Notes: generated by a model from the sequence alone, not told the origin. Counted from the stretch's first letter, positions 7,511-16,262 are shown. The stretch is DNA of 39,669 bases from Candidatus Palauibacter polyketidifaciens (GCF_947581785.1 NZ_CANPVO010000036.1:79490-119158); one strand, 5' to 3'. Numbers and translations: made by a program.

Positions 7511-10441
7511 ATGACGGGATTCGGAGTTCGGTTCGGTCGTAATGCTAGCAGTGGAACCTTTCTTCTGGCGGCAGTCATTGCGCTCGGGGCTCTGCCCGGC
7601 GCCGCCTGGGCCCAGGGGCGAATCGCGGGCTCGGTCACCGATGCCGCCACGGGCGCACCCCTGGCGGCTGTGCTGGTCGAGGCTACGAACGCCCAGGATG
7701 CGGTAGCGGCGCGGACGACGACCGGCCCGGGCGGTACGTACGTCCTCGACGGCATTGCCGCCGGTGCCTATTCGGTTCGGTTCGTCTCGCCGGGTTGGAC
7801 GACCGTCGTCATGGAATCGCAGTCCGTGACGTCGGGACAGACGACGACGGTATCGGCGACCATGGAGGAGCGGGCCTACGAGATCAACCCGCTTACGGTG
7901 ACCACGTCCCGTACTTTCGAGAAGGCGCTCGATGCGCCCGCCGCCGTGGAAGTCGTATCAACGCGCGACCTCGAGGAACGGCAGGTCACGTCTCCCGTGG
8001 AACACGTGGAACACCAACCCGGGGTGAACGTGGGCCGCACCGGGATCCGCGGCCGCACGGCGGTGCTGCGCGGCTTCAACAACATCTTCTCCGGCCGCAC
8101 GCTGTTCATGACGGACAACCGGATCGCGCGCGTGCCGTCGCTCCGCGTGAACATCTTCTACCTGAACCCGACGTCCGAACTCGACATGGAGCGGGTGGAG
8201 ACCGTCCTGGGCCCGGGATCGGCCCTCTACGGACCGAACGCGGCCGGCGGCGTCGTCCACTACATGACGAAGTCGCCGATCCGCTCGCCCGGGGCGACGT
8301 TCTCGGTCGGTGGCGGCCTCCGTCAGCAGGGGGACGATGGCGGGATCGGCAGCGGTCCCATTCAGGGCGGAGACGCGGGGCTGTTCCAGTTCGACGGGCG
8401 CATCGCGGTGGCTCCGAGCGACAAGTTCGGGTTCAAGATTTCCGGGCAGTATTTCGACGCGACCGAGTACGCCTTCACCGATCTCGTCGAGGCGCAGGTC
8501 GCGGGCGCGGGGCAGGCCTGCATCGGGGCCGGGTTCAACCCCACCTCCCCGGCCTGCGGGCCGTTCACTTCGGGGCTCGACCTCACGAATCCGGCGGATC
8601 AGGGCGTGCTGGCCCAGTCCGCCCGCAATGCGGCGATGGGGCGCGACGACGGGCACCGGAACTGGGGCGTGGACGCACGCATGGACTTCGAGCCGTCGCC
8701 GGGCACGTCGCTCGTACTGGCTGCCGGACGGAACGTGGCCGCGCAGGCGACGGAACTCACCGGGCTGGGCGCGTCCAACGTCACCAACTGGGGCGTCACC
8801 TACGGGCAGGCCCGCCTCCGGCACAGGGACCTGTTCGCGCAACTCTTCTACAACTACAACACGAACGACGAGACCTTCCTCCTCCGTAACGGGCGCCCGC
8901 TCTTCGACAACTCATCGCTTCTGGTGGGGCAGTTGCAGTACCAGTCGCGTATCGGATCGGCGCACCGCCTCGTCTACGGCGTCGACTACCTCGGGACGAA
9001 CCCGGACAGCAAGGGGACGATCAACGGACAGTTCGAGAACGACGACCAGACGACGGAAATCGGAGGCTACGTCCAGTGGGAATGGGCGTTGAGCCCGAAG
9101 TTCGACCTCACCGGCGCCTTCAGGTACGACTACAACAGCAGCCTCGCGGATCCCGTCTTCTCGCCGCGCGCCGCGCTCGTGTTCAAGCCGGACGCCTCGA
9201 ACTCGTTCCGGCTGACCTTCAACCGGGCGTTCTCGACGCCCACGTCCACGAACCAGTTCCTGGACATCTCGGGCGGAACGATCCCCATCACGGGCACGCC
9301 GTTCTTCTACGACCTGCGCGCCACCGGTTCCGGCGGCAACGGTTACTCGTACATGCGGGAGAACGGGATCCCCATGCACATGTCGCCCTTCAGCGCGCTT
9401 CGGGGCGGAAGTCCTCGCGAGTTCCTGCCGACGACCACGGCGCAGTTGTGGGCTACGGCCGTGGATCTGATCGGCGCCCTCCTCCCTCAGGCTGCGCCGC
9501 TGGTGCCCCTGATCCCCGTCCCGTCGGCGGACCAGGTGGGTGTGCTGGCGCTGCTGCTCGATACGGAGGTGGCGGGAGGCGGCGCGCCGCCTCCGGGCTG
9601 CGTGGCGCCCCCGTTCTGCGAGGCCGTCGACCTCGCGAACCTCCAGGACATCGAGGCGCTGGGGCCGACGGTGAGCAACACGTTCGAGTTCGGGTACAAG
9701 GGAGTGTTCGGGGACAACGTCTCCGTCGGGGCCAACGCCTGGTTCACCCGCTACGACAGCTATATCGCGCCCCTCCGGCTGCTCTCGCCGCACGTCTTCC
9801 TCAACGGCCCGCAACTGGGGACGTATCTGTCGGGGGTGTTCCGCCAGCTCGTCGGAGTGGCGTTCGCGACCGAGGCGGAGGCGCTGGGGACGGCGGCGTT
9901 CATAGCGGATCAGGCGGCGCAGATTCCGCTGGGGACGGTGACCCCGACGAGCGTCGGAGGCACCGCCTCGGCGCTGGCGCTCGGGTACCAGGATGCCGGC
10001 GGGTTCGACGTGATGGGGGGCGAACTGGGGGCCGGTTTCCTCCTGAGCGATCAGCTGGAGATGGCGACTTCCCTCTCGTTCATCGACCGGAACACCTTCG
10101 AGACCGCGGGCGAACTCCTGAGCGAGGTGTCGCTGAACACGCCGACCGTCCGCGGGGCGGCGTCGCTCACGTACCGGAACGACGATTCGGGGGTCAACGG
10201 GGGCCTGCGATTCCGGGCGCAGAACGGCTTTCCGTTCAACTCGGGACCGTGGGTGGGCGATCTCGCCGCGATCACCACGCTGGACGCGAATTTCGGCTTC
10301 CGCATCCCGGGGTACGAAGACCTCTGGTTCCAGGTGGACGTGTCGAACGTCTTCGACAAGGCGTACCAGAGCATGCTGGGGGCGCCGGCGATCGGCCGCG
10401 TTGTGCTCGCTCGGATGCGCTGGGACTTCAACCCCTTCTAA
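7511..10441 (+). CDS. TonB-dependent receptor with carboxypeptidase-regulatory N-domain
   Basis: A 976-residue outer-membrane receptor. The ATG at 7511 follows GGGAGG (7497-7502) and starts a signal peptide cleaved near AWA-Q, residue 34. Residues about 36-115 form a carboxypeptidase-regulatory beta-sandwich (GSVTDAATGAPLAAVLVEAT). The plug follows from about 125 (LTVTTSRTFEKALDAPAAVE, then GPGSALYGPNAAGGVVHYMT). The remainder is a 22-strand barrel region of alternating aromatic/polar segments that ends with phenylalanine (MRWDFNPF), as expected for BAM-inserted barrels. A proline- and glycine-rich loop near residues 660-720 has two cysteines and probably lies outside the cell. There is no SusD-like partner next to it. 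The substrate is unknown; surrounding peptidases make peptides a reasonable guess. Confidence 0.95.
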   Translation: MTGFGVRFGRNASSGTFLLAAVIALGALPGAAWAQGRIAGSVTDAATGAPLAAVLVEATNAQDAVAARTTTGPGGTYVLDGIAAGAYSVRFVSPGWTTVVMESQSVTSGQTTTVSATMEERAYEINPLTVTTSRTFEKALDAPAAVEVVSTRDLEERQVTSPVEHVEHQPGVNVGRTGIRGRTAVLRGFNNIFSGRTLFMTDNRIARVPSLRVNIFYLNPTSELDMERVETVLGPGSALYGPNAAGGVVHYMTKSPIRSPGATFSVGGGLRQQGDDGGIGSGPIQGGDAGLFQFDGRIAVAPSDKFGFKISGQYFDATEYAFTDLVEAQVAGAGQACIGAGFNPTSPACGPFTSGLDLTNPADQGVLAQSARNAAMGRDDGHRNWGVDARMDFEPSPGTSLVLAAGRNVAAQATELTGLGASNVTNWGVTYGQARLRHRDLFAQLFYNYNTNDETFLLRNGRPLFDNSSLLVGQLQYQSRIGSAHRLVYGVDYLGTNPDSKGTINGQFENDDQTTEIGGYVQWEWALSPKFDLTGAFRYDYNSSLADPVFSPRAALVFKPDASNSFRLTFNRAFSTPTSTNQFLDISGGTIPITGTPFFYDLRATGSGGNGYSYMRENGIPMHMSPFSALRGGSPREFLPTTTAQLWATAVDLIGALLPQAAPLVPLIPVPSADQVGVLALLLDTEVAGGGAPPPGCVAPPFCEAVDLANLQDIEALGPTVSNTFEFGYKGVFGDNVSVGANAWFTRYDSYIAPLRLLSPHVFLNGPQLGTYLSGVFRQLVGVAFATEAEALGTAAFIADQAAQIPLGTVTPTSVGGTASALALGYQDAGGFDVMGGELGAGFLLSDQLEMATSLSFIDRNTFETAGELLSEVSLNTPTVRGAASLTYRNDDSGVNGGLRFRAQNGFPFNSGPWVGDLAAITTLDANFGFRIPGYEDLWFQVDVSNVFDKAYQSMLGAPAIGRVVLARMRWDFNPF

Positions 10442-10485
10442 CAGTCCGCACCTCCCTGGCAGGAGGCCGCGGTTCGGTTGCGAAG

Positions 10486-10523
10486 GAAGGGGGTGCGGGG
10501 GTTTGACCCTCCGCACCCCCTTC
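10486..10523. terminator. Strong 16-bp hairpin between receptor gene and tRNA-Leu
   Basis: Left arm 10486-10501 pairs over 16 positions with 10508-10523 (one G-U wobble), leaving a 6-nt TTTGAC loop. It lies 44 bp after the receptor stop and 16 bp beyond the 3' end of the oppositely oriented tRNA-Leu, so it could end transcription from both sides. No T-tract follows the stem. Confidence 0.65.
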
Positions 10524-10539
10524 GACCATCGAAGCCACA

Positions 10540-10624
10540 TGCCGGGGGTGGGGCTCGAACCCACACGGGGATGGACCCCTTCGGATTTTAAGTCCGATGC
10601 GTCTGCCAATTCCGCCACCCCGGC
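10540..10624 (-). tRNA. tRNA-Leu (anticodon UAA)
   Basis: On the minus strand the 85-nt sequence folds into a class II tRNA: acceptor GCCGGGG/CCCCGGC with discriminator A, D-arm around TGGCGGAATTGGCAGACGC, anticodon stem TCGGA/TCCGA with loop CTTAAAA (anticodon TAA), a long variable arm (GGGG/CCCC) and T-arm GTGGG-TTCGAGC-CCCAC. The long variable arm and A73 fit leucine. The 3' CCA is not encoded, so it would be added after transcription. Confidence 0.97.
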
Positions 10625-10771
10625 GCGTTCGGCGGGGCCCGGAAGCTAATGCCTCGGCGGCGCGGGGGGCAGCCGGATGCGCCGGCTTCGCCCGGGCGCT
10701 CGGACGTTTCGTCTTGCGGACGGCAGCGCCACCGACGCAGCATGGGTAACGGATTTCGCCGGGAGGCCGCC

Positions 10772-11419
10772 ATGAACCGATGCCCGAAACGACGCTTCCT
10801 GCCAGGCTTCGCCACGCTGCCGCTGCTGCTGTTAGCCGCCGACACCGGGTTCGCCCAGGCACACCCCAACCCCGCCACGCCCGACTCGCTGCGCCAGATC
10901 CAGACGATGGAGCCGCGCATCGGGCCGCCGGGCACCGAGGTCAGCCTCTACACCGAGAACATCCCGCTCCAGGCGAGGGTCGTCGTCGGCCTGGGCGCCA
11001 TCGGCACGGGCTTCGAGGAACTCGGAACCGGTGATCAAGGCGAGTTCGGCGAGATCGGAGCCACGGTGAGCGTGCCGGAGACCGCGACGTGGGATCGCGC
11101 GGTCGTCTTCATCATCTTCAACGGGAACTTCGCGCCCACGGGGCTCTCCGACCCGTTCCACGTGACGGATGAGGCGGGCCGGATTCAGCGCACCGGCACG
11201 ATCGCGGGGCAGGAGAACGGTTGCGTGACGTTCGAGGACCGGGACGGGTACTTCTATACGCTGGCCGGCGATGTCGGAGATGCCGCGGCCGGGGACTACC
11301 TCGTCGTCGAGGGGCCCGCGTCGCGTTCGGTCGCCTGCCCGCACGCGGACACGATCGAGGTCGACCGCATGGAGGAAACGGAACCGTTCGAGCGCCCCCG
11401 CCCCGAGCCGTTCCGCTAG
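10772..11419 (+). CDS. Small secreted protein, IPT/TIG-like plus OB-like domain
   Basis: A 215-residue protein. ATG at 10772 is preceded by GGGAGG (10761-10766) and starts a signal peptide with a poly-leucine core (LPLLLLAA), probably cleaved near residue 28. Residues about 42-130 read like an IPT/TIG immunoglobulin-like fold (PRIGPPGTEVSLYTENIP). Residues about 140-200 (GCVTFEDRDGYFYTLAGD ... GDYLVVEG) resemble small OB-like or DUF5818-type modules and contain two cysteines. The end is acidic and proline-rich. No enzyme motif is visible. It stands alone between tRNA-Leu and a convergent gene set. Exported, function unknown; domain names are tentative. Confidence 0.8.
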   Translation: MNRCPKRRFLPGFATLPLLLLAADTGFAQAHPNPATPDSLRQIQTMEPRIGPPGTEVSLYTENIPLQARVVVGLGAIGTGFEELGTGDQGEFGEIGATVSVPETATWDRAVVFIIFNGNFAPTGLSDPFHVTDEAGRIQRTGTIAGQENGCVTFEDRDGYFYTLAGDVGDAAAGDYLVVEGPASRSVACPHADTIEVDRMEETEPFERPRPEPFR

Positions 11420-11461
11420 CAGCCCGCGGCGAATCTCGCGTCAGCGCCGGTTCGGGGCCCG

Positions 11462-11557
11462 TCAGCGCCTGGACGAGCCGGTGACTTCGACGAGAAAGAT
11501 GACGAGCAGCGTGATCAGGACGGGGATGGCGAGGAGCCATTCCTGCAGTTCGGACAT
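11462..11557 (-). CDS. 31-residue single-pass membrane microprotein
   Basis: An ORF of 32 codons starting 12 nt after the dut stop on the same strand. Its Shine-Dalgarno AAGGAG (11571-11566) is ideally placed 8 nt before ATG and overlaps the TAA of dut, so the two are probably translated from one message. The product starts MSELQEWLLA, has one hydrophobic segment (about residues 7-23) and ends in TGSSRR, giving a likely N-out or N-in single helix with a basic tail. No family is recognised. The strong ribosome site, compact hydrophobic design and immediate stop make a real gene more likely than chance, but conservation would have to confirm it. Confidence 0.6.
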   Translation of the reverse strand: MSELQEWLLAIPVLITLLVIFLVEVTGSSRR

Positions 11558-11565
11558 CGCGTCTT

Positions 11566-11571
11566 CTCCTT
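11566..11571 (-). promoter_or_regulatory. Ribosome binding site of the microprotein
   Basis: AAGGAG on the minus strand, 8 nt before the ATG at 11557. It shares two bases with the dut stop codon, which points to translational coupling. Confidence 0.65.
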
Positions 11572-12148
11572 AGCGTTTGCCGGTGCTGCCGAGCCCGCCG
11601 GCGCGGTCCGTCGAGATCGCGACCGGCCCCTCCTCCCAGCGCGCGACCCGGTACCGGTGAAGGACGACCTGGGCGATCCGTTCGCCGTGTTCGATGCGAA
11701 TGGCGTGCGGCGCCGAGTTGAGGACGAGGACGAACCACTCGTCCGGATAGTCGGCGTCCACGGTGCCGGGCGCGTTGGGCACGGTGAGCCCGCGCTTCCA
11801 CGCGAGCGACGACCGCATGCGAATCTGCGCTTCATAGCCGTCCGGCAGACGGGCGCGGAAGCCCGTGGGCACGAGCGCCCGGTCGCCGGGTTCGAGGGCG
11901 ATCGAAGGGGCACCCTTCCCCGTGGAGGTCGCGGTCACGGAGAGGGTCTCGCGGGTGGCCCCCCGGTGGACCCGGACCGGCCCGCACGTGAGATGCGCCC
12001 GGATGTCGTAACCGGCCGACTGCTCCGTCGCTCGCTCCGGGACGCGAACATCCTCCGCCAGCTTCTCGAAGATGACGCGGGCGCCGTTGGCGTCGGACAC
12101 GTACCCTCTCCCGTCTTCCTGAAGATCTACTGGAACCGACGTGCCCAT
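11570..12148 (-). CDS. dut: dUTP diphosphatase
   Basis: Hydrolyses dUTP to dUMP and pyrophosphate, keeping uracil out of DNA. The five trimeric dUTPase motifs are in order: AGYDIRA (residues 45-51), RSSLAWKRGL (usual RSGLA, with Ser for Gly), GTVDADYPDEW with the catalytic Asp and a Val-Leu-Asn end, RIAQVVLHR, and the arm motif RAGGLGSTGK. At 192 residues it is longer than the usual ~150 because of an N-terminal extension and an insert (about residues 62-78) between motifs 1 and 2. The ATG at 12148 overlaps the FMN reductase gene by 22 nt but has no clear ribosome site; a GTG at 12100 with GGGAG upstream would give 176 residues and is a fair alternative. Cytoplasmic. Confidence 0.93.
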   Translation of the reverse strand: MGTSVPVDLQEDGRGYVSDANGARVIFEKLAEDVRVPERATEQSAGYDIRAHLTCGPVRVHRGATRETLSVTATSTGKGAPSIALEPGDRALVPTGFRARLPDGYEAQIRMRSSLAWKRGLTVPNAPGTVDADYPDEWFVLVLNSAPHAIRIEHGERIAQVVLHRYRVARWEEGPVAISTDRAGGLGSTGKR

Positions 12149-12717
12149 TCTGCGGCGGCGGACATGAATCTGTCGAGATGCTTCCCGGTCGCTTCATCCG
12201 CCAGTTCGAGATCATCGTCGAACACGGCGCTCGCTCCCGAGAGCAGAACCCGCGGCTGCGGCATCACGTGGGCGTTCAGCCCCGCGAGCGACTCGCGCAG
12301 GGAGCGCTGAGCCAGCGCCGTCCCCAGGCGGCCCGGCGTCGCCCCCATGATGGCGACGGGCTTCCCGTCCCACGCCTGCGGACGCGGGGGCCGCGACCCC
12401 CAGTCGACGGCGTTCTTGAGCACGGCCGGCAGCCCTCCGTTGTACTCCGGCGTCACGAGCAGCACCAGGTCCGCCGCGTGAATCGCGGCCTTGAATTCCG
12501 CAACCTCGCCGGGATCGCCCGCGGCCTCCACGTCCCCGTCATAGAACGGTAGCCGTGACGGATCGAAATCCCGGACTTCGACGCCTTCCGGCACCCGCGA
12601 CATGGCGGCCCGCAGAAGGGCCCGATTGAACGACCGCCGGCGGCAACTGCCCGCCATGGCAAGCAGGGAGAGCGGCGCCGGACCCGAATCCGACGCTGAG
12701 TCTGTTCCGTGAGTCAT
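12127..12717 (-). CDS. NADPH-dependent FMN reductase family protein
   Basis: A 196-residue flavodoxin-fold reductase. The N-terminal phosphate-binding loop AGSCRRRSFNRALL matches the GSxRxxSxNxxL pattern, and TPEYNGGLPAVLKNAVDW is the signature flavin-contact segment of the NAD(P)H-dependent FMN/quinone/chromate reductase group. The ATG at 12717 is preferred over upstream in-frame codons because the flavin loop follows about 15 residues later; the ribosome site is poor. It heads a minus-strand set with dut and the microprotein and is divergent from the propeller-amidohydrolase gene. The electron acceptor (quinone, metal, azo compound) cannot be read from sequence. Cytoplasmic. Confidence 0.93.
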   Translation of the reverse strand: MTHGTDSASDSGPAPLSLLAMAGSCRRRSFNRALLRAAMSRVPEGVEVRDFDPSRLPFYDGDVEAAGDPGEVAEFKAAIHAADLVLLVTPEYNGGLPAVLKNAVDWGSRPPRPQAWDGKPVAIMGATPGRLGTALAQRSLRESLAGLNAHVMPQPRVLLSGASAVFDDDLELADEATGKHLDRFMSAAAEWARRFQ

Positions 12718-12756
12718 GGGCCGGAGAGTGCGCCACGCGGGGACCCCGCGCAAATT

Positions 12757-12794
12757 GCGACGTTCCCCGGGCGCAGCGACGTTCCCGCGGGAAC
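12757..12794. promoter_or_regulatory. Direct repeat and palindrome in divergent promoter
   Basis: GCGACGTTCCC occurs twice (12757-12767 and 12776-12786), 19 bp apart. The second copy runs into a perfect 14-bp palindrome GTTCCCGCGGGAAC (12781-12794). The block lies between the divergent FMN reductase start (12717) and the amidohydrolase start (12818), ten bases before the latter's ribosome site, and could be an operator. Confidence 0.45.
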
Positions 12795-12817
12795 ATCACA
12801 CTTCGAGGAGCCGTCCG

Positions 12818-15800
12818 ATGAAACAATCTTCGTTCGTGAACCGCGCGATGCCCGCGGTCGCCCCGTACACCCTTTCGCTTGCACTCCTTTTCGTGACCGC
12901 GGGCGCGGCGACTGCGCAGGAAGGTTCGAACGGAGACGGGGAGCCGGAGAACGAGGATCTGCCGCTGCCGGTCGACCGCACCGTCGCCATCGACATGACC
13001 GAGGGGAGCTGGATCTCTCTCGACGTGAGCCCGGACGGCGAGACGATCGTCTTCGACTACCTCGGCGATCTCTTCACGATCCCGATCGACGGCGGGGATG
13101 CGACGCAACTCACGTCGGGCATGGCCTTCGACGCGCAGCCCCGCTTCTCTCCCGACGGCACGCGGATCGCCTACACGTCCGACCATGACGGCGGGCAGAA
13201 CATCTGGATCCGCTCCCTCGACGGCTCCGACACGACGCAGATCTCGAAGGGCTCCGCCAACCGCGCCGAGTCTCCCGAGTGGCTTCCGGGCGGGGATTAC
13301 ATCGTCGCGTCGATGGGCGGCTTCCGCGGGGGCGGGCTGCCAAAGCTCAAGCTGTTCCACGTGGACGGCGGGAGCGGCATCCAGCTCGTCTCGGAACCGG
13401 ACAACCTGAAGATGCTCGGGGCCGCAGTCTCCTCCGACGGCCGCTACATCTGGTACGCGCGGCGGACCGGAGACTGGACCTACAACGCGCAGTTTCCGCA
13501 GTACCAGCTCGAGGCGTACGACCGCGAGTCGGGCGAACGATACACCCGCTCCTCGCGATACGGCTCGGCGATCCGGCCGGTGCTCTCGCCCGACGGCCGC
13601 TGGCTCGTGTTCGGGACCCGCCACGACGCACACACGGGGCTCATGATCCGGGACCTCGAGAGCGGCGACGAGCGCTGGCTCGCCTATCCCGTCCAGCACG
13701 ACGACCAGGAGTCGCGGGCCACGCTGGACGCACTCCCCGGCATGTCGTTCACGCCGGACTCCCGGCACCTCCTCGCCTCTTACGGCGGGAAGATCTGGAA
13801 GCTCCCGGTCGAAGGCGGCAACGCGGAGGAGATCCCCTTCCGCGTCCGGTTCGACCTCACGCTGGGACCGAGGGTTGACTTCGACTATCCGATCGAGGAC
13901 ACGCCGACCTTCACCGTGCGCCAGATCCGCGATGCGGCGCCATCCCCCTCCGGCGACCGGCTCGCCTTCACTGCGCTCGACCGCCTCTGGGTGTCGGGCG
14001 CCGACGGCTCAGGCGCCGAACGGCTCACGGACGCGGACATGTCGGAGCACTTCGCGACCTGGTCGCCGGACGGCGAATGGATCGCCTACTCGACGTGGGA
14101 CGGGACCGAGGGGCACCTCTACAAGGCGCGCGCGGACGGCGGCGCGGCGCCGGTGCGGCTCACGCGCGACGCGGCGACGTACTTCGCCCCCGCCTGGGGC
14201 CCCGGCGACCGAATCGTGGCGGTGCGCGGCCTCGTGCGGGCCTACGAGACGCAGGGTGAAGGAGGCGCGCCGGGCACCGAGATCGTGTGGGTGTCCGCCA
14301 ACCCGGACGGCTCCGGCGGCGGGCCGGCGACGCTCATCGCGCCCACCGACGGACGGGCGAATCCCCACTTCGTGGAGGAGAAAGACCGCATCCACCTCTT
14401 CCGTTTCCCCGACGCCCTGGTCTCGATTCGATGGGATGGGACGGACGAGAAGGAGCATGTGAAGGTGCGCGGGCCCACGCCCCAGGGCTCGACGCAGGGC
14501 CTGTCCCCTTCGACCATCGAGATGGCGCCGCGCGGCGACCAGGCGCTCGCGGAGATCCAGCGTGAGATCTACACCGTGACGGTGCCGCGAGCCGGCGTGA
14601 TTCCGACGATCAACGTCTCGAACCCGGACAACGCCTCCTTCCCCGCACGCCGCGTCACCGAGATCGGCGGCGAGTTTCCCACCTGGAGCGGCGACGGCCG
14701 CACGGTGCACTTCTCCCTCGGCAACGCCCACTTCTCCTATGACCTCGATGCGGCGCGGGCGTACGAAGACAGCGTGGAGGCGGCCGAAGCCGAGGAAGAG
14801 GCCGACGAGGAGACGGATGAAGAGGTCGGAGCGGAGGCTGCGGAGGAGGAAGGAGAGGAGACCGAAGAGGAAGCGGAGGACGACGGCTACCGGGCGGCGG
14901 AACACCGGATCCTCATCGAGGCGCCGCGCGATATTCCGACGGGTGTCGCGGTGCTCCGCGGCGGGCGCGCGATCACGATGAACGGCGACGAGGTCATCGA
15001 GGAGGCGGATATCGTGATCCGCGACAACCGGATCGAAGCCGTGGGCGCGAGCGGTTCGGTCGCGGTTCCGGAAGGTGCCGTCGTCTTCGACATCAGCGGA
15101 CGGACGGTCGTCCCCGGCTTCGTGGACACGCACGCGCACCTTCGGGCACGCGACCAGCTCCACCGCACGGATGTATGGCCGTACCTCGCCAACCTCGCGT
15201 ACGGAGTGACGACTACCCGGGACCCGCAGACGGGGAACACGGAGGTCCTCTCCTACGCGGACATGGTCCGGGCCGGGAGCATTCTCGGACCGCGCGTCTA
15301 CTCCACGGGGCCGGGCGTCTTCTGGCAGGACGGGATCGACACCGAGGAGGAGGCGATGAACGTCCTCTCCCGGTACGCGGACTACTTCGATACGAAGACG
15401 ATCAAGATGTACGTGGCCGCGGCGCGGAAGGGGCGGCAGCACATCATCATGGCGGCGCGCGAACTCGGGCTCATGCCGACGACGGAGGGGTCGCTCAACC
15501 TCCGGCAGAACCTCACCGAGACGATCGACGGCTATCCGGGGCTCGAACACTCCATCCCCATCTTCCCGGTGTACGACGACTACGTGCGGCTCTTTGCAGA
15601 GACCGGCCGGGTCTACACGCCGACGCTGCTCGTGTCGTACGGGGGCCCGTGGGCGGAGAACTACTTCTATTCGCGCGAGAACCCGCACGACGATCCGAAG
15701 CTCCGCCGCTTCGTCCCGCACGACGAGGTGGACTCGCGCACGCTGCGCCGGGCGCAGTGGTTCCGCGAGGACCAGCACGTGTTCTCGCGACACGGGGAGT

Positions 15801-16198
15801 TCGTCAGGAACCTCGTGGACGCAGGCGGCAAGGCGGGCGTGGGGAGCCACGGCCAGCTGCAGGGACTCGGCTACCACTGGGAGCTGTGGGCGATGGCCGC
15901 CGACGACATGGACGCGCACGACGCGCTGCGCACGGCGACGATCTTCGGCGCCGAAGCGATCGGGCTCGACCGGGACCTCGGCACGATCGAGGCGGGCAAG
16001 CTCGCCGACCTCGTGATCCTGACCGCGAACCCGCTCGACGACCTGCGCAACACGAACGCGATCGAGCAGGTGATGCTGAACGGGCGCCTGTACGACGCGG
16101 ATACGCTGGACGAGATCCATCCTCGGCAGCGGCCGCTGGCCCCGCTCTGGTGGTGGGACGACGAGCCCGAGGGGCTCCCGGGCGTGACGTCCCGCTGA
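12818..16198 (+). CDS. Secreted beta-propeller amidohydrolase
   Basis: A 1126-residue protein with GAGGAG (12804-12809) before ATG 12818 and a signal peptide ending near ATAQ, residue 34. TolB/WD40-like blades fill residues about 60-640 (PRFSPDGTRIAYTSDHDG, ATWSPDGEWIAYST). A strongly acidic Glu/Asp hinge spans about 651-690. The C-terminal amidohydrolase (TIM barrel plus composite beta-sandwich) starts with VLRGGRAITMNGDEVIEEAD; it holds His772 and His774 in DTHAH, Lys863 in TIKMYV, Glu890 in TTEG, His911 in GLEHSIP and His1011 in GSHGQLQGLGYHWEL, closing with the usual GTIEAGKLADLVIL. Glu890 and His1011 replace the common His and Asp metal ligands, a pattern I associate with this propeller-linked subgroup. 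Likely an exported cyclic-amide or dipeptide hydrolase; substrate unknown. Confidence 0.94.
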   Translation: MKQSSFVNRAMPAVAPYTLSLALLFVTAGAATAQEGSNGDGEPENEDLPLPVDRTVAIDMTEGSWISLDVSPDGETIVFDYLGDLFTIPIDGGDATQLTSGMAFDAQPRFSPDGTRIAYTSDHDGGQNIWIRSLDGSDTTQISKGSANRAESPEWLPGGDYIVASMGGFRGGGLPKLKLFHVDGGSGIQLVSEPDNLKMLGAAVSSDGRYIWYARRTGDWTYNAQFPQYQLEAYDRESGERYTRSSRYGSAIRPVLSPDGRWLVFGTRHDAHTGLMIRDLESGDERWLAYPVQHDDQESRATLDALPGMSFTPDSRHLLASYGGKIWKLPVEGGNAEEIPFRVRFDLTLGPRVDFDYPIEDTPTFTVRQIRDAAPSPSGDRLAFTALDRLWVSGADGSGAERLTDADMSEHFATWSPDGEWIAYSTWDGTEGHLYKARADGGAAPVRLTRDAATYFAPAWGPGDRIVAVRGLVRAYETQGEGGAPGTEIVWVSANPDGSGGGPATLIAPTDGRANPHFVEEKDRIHLFRFPDALVSIRWDGTDEKEHVKVRGPTPQGSTQGLSPSTIEMAPRGDQALAEIQREIYTVTVPRAGVIPTINVSNPDNASFPARRVTEIGGEFPTWSGDGRTVHFSLGNAHFSYDLDAARAYEDSVEAAEAEEEADEETDEEVGAEAAEEEGEETEEEAEDDGYRAAEHRILIEAPRDIPTGVAVLRGGRAITMNGDEVIEEADIVIRDNRIEAVGASGSVAVPEGAVVFDISGRTVVPGFVDTHAHLRARDQLHRTDVWPYLANLAYGVTTTRDPQTGNTEVLSYADMVRAGSILGPRVYSTGPGVFWQDGIDTEEEAMNVLSRYADYFDTKTIKMYVAAARKGRQHIIMAARELGLMPTTEGSLNLRQNLTETIDGYPGLEHSIPIFPVYDDYVRLFAETGRVYTPTLLVSYGGPWAENYFYSRENPHDDPKLRRFVPHDEVDSRTLRRAQWFREDQHVFSRHGEFVRNLVDAGGKAGVGSHGQLQGLGYHWELWAMAADDMDAHDALRTATIFGAEAIGLDRDLGTIEAGKLADLVILTANPLDDLRNTNAIEQVMLNGRLYDADTLDEIHPRQRPLAPLWWWDDEPEGLPGVTSR

Positions 16199-16249
16199 CG
16201 CACTCTGCGGGTAATGCCGGCAGCGGCGGCCTGCGAGCCGACCGACGGT

Positions 16250-16258
16250 GGGAGGGGG
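16250..16258 (+). promoter_or_regulatory. Ribosome binding site that decides a GTG start
   Basis: GGGAGGGGG lies 4 nt before the GTG at 16263. An earlier in-frame GTG at 16248 overlaps this element and has no site of its own, so translation most likely begins at 16263. Confidence 0.7.
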
Positions 16259-16262
16259 ACCG

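Noticed and set aside
8912..10618. A 568-codon minus-strand frame over the TonB receptor
   Set aside because: It runs through the tRNA-Leu and the hairpin, and overlaps a receptor with clear plug and barrel features.
10540..10624. tRNA-Leu as an attachment site for an integrated element
   Set aside because: No integrase, no repeated copy of the tRNA 3' end and no foreign gene block is seen on either side.
12127..12148. Frameshift between FMN reductase and dut
   Set aside because: The 22-nt overlap is between two complete genes in different frames, each with intact family motifs; an overlap or a later GTG start for dut explains it.
14009..16120. A 703-codon minus-strand frame opposite the amidohydrolase
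   Set aside because: Antisense shadow; no domain, and the sense strand holds HxH and other family motifs.
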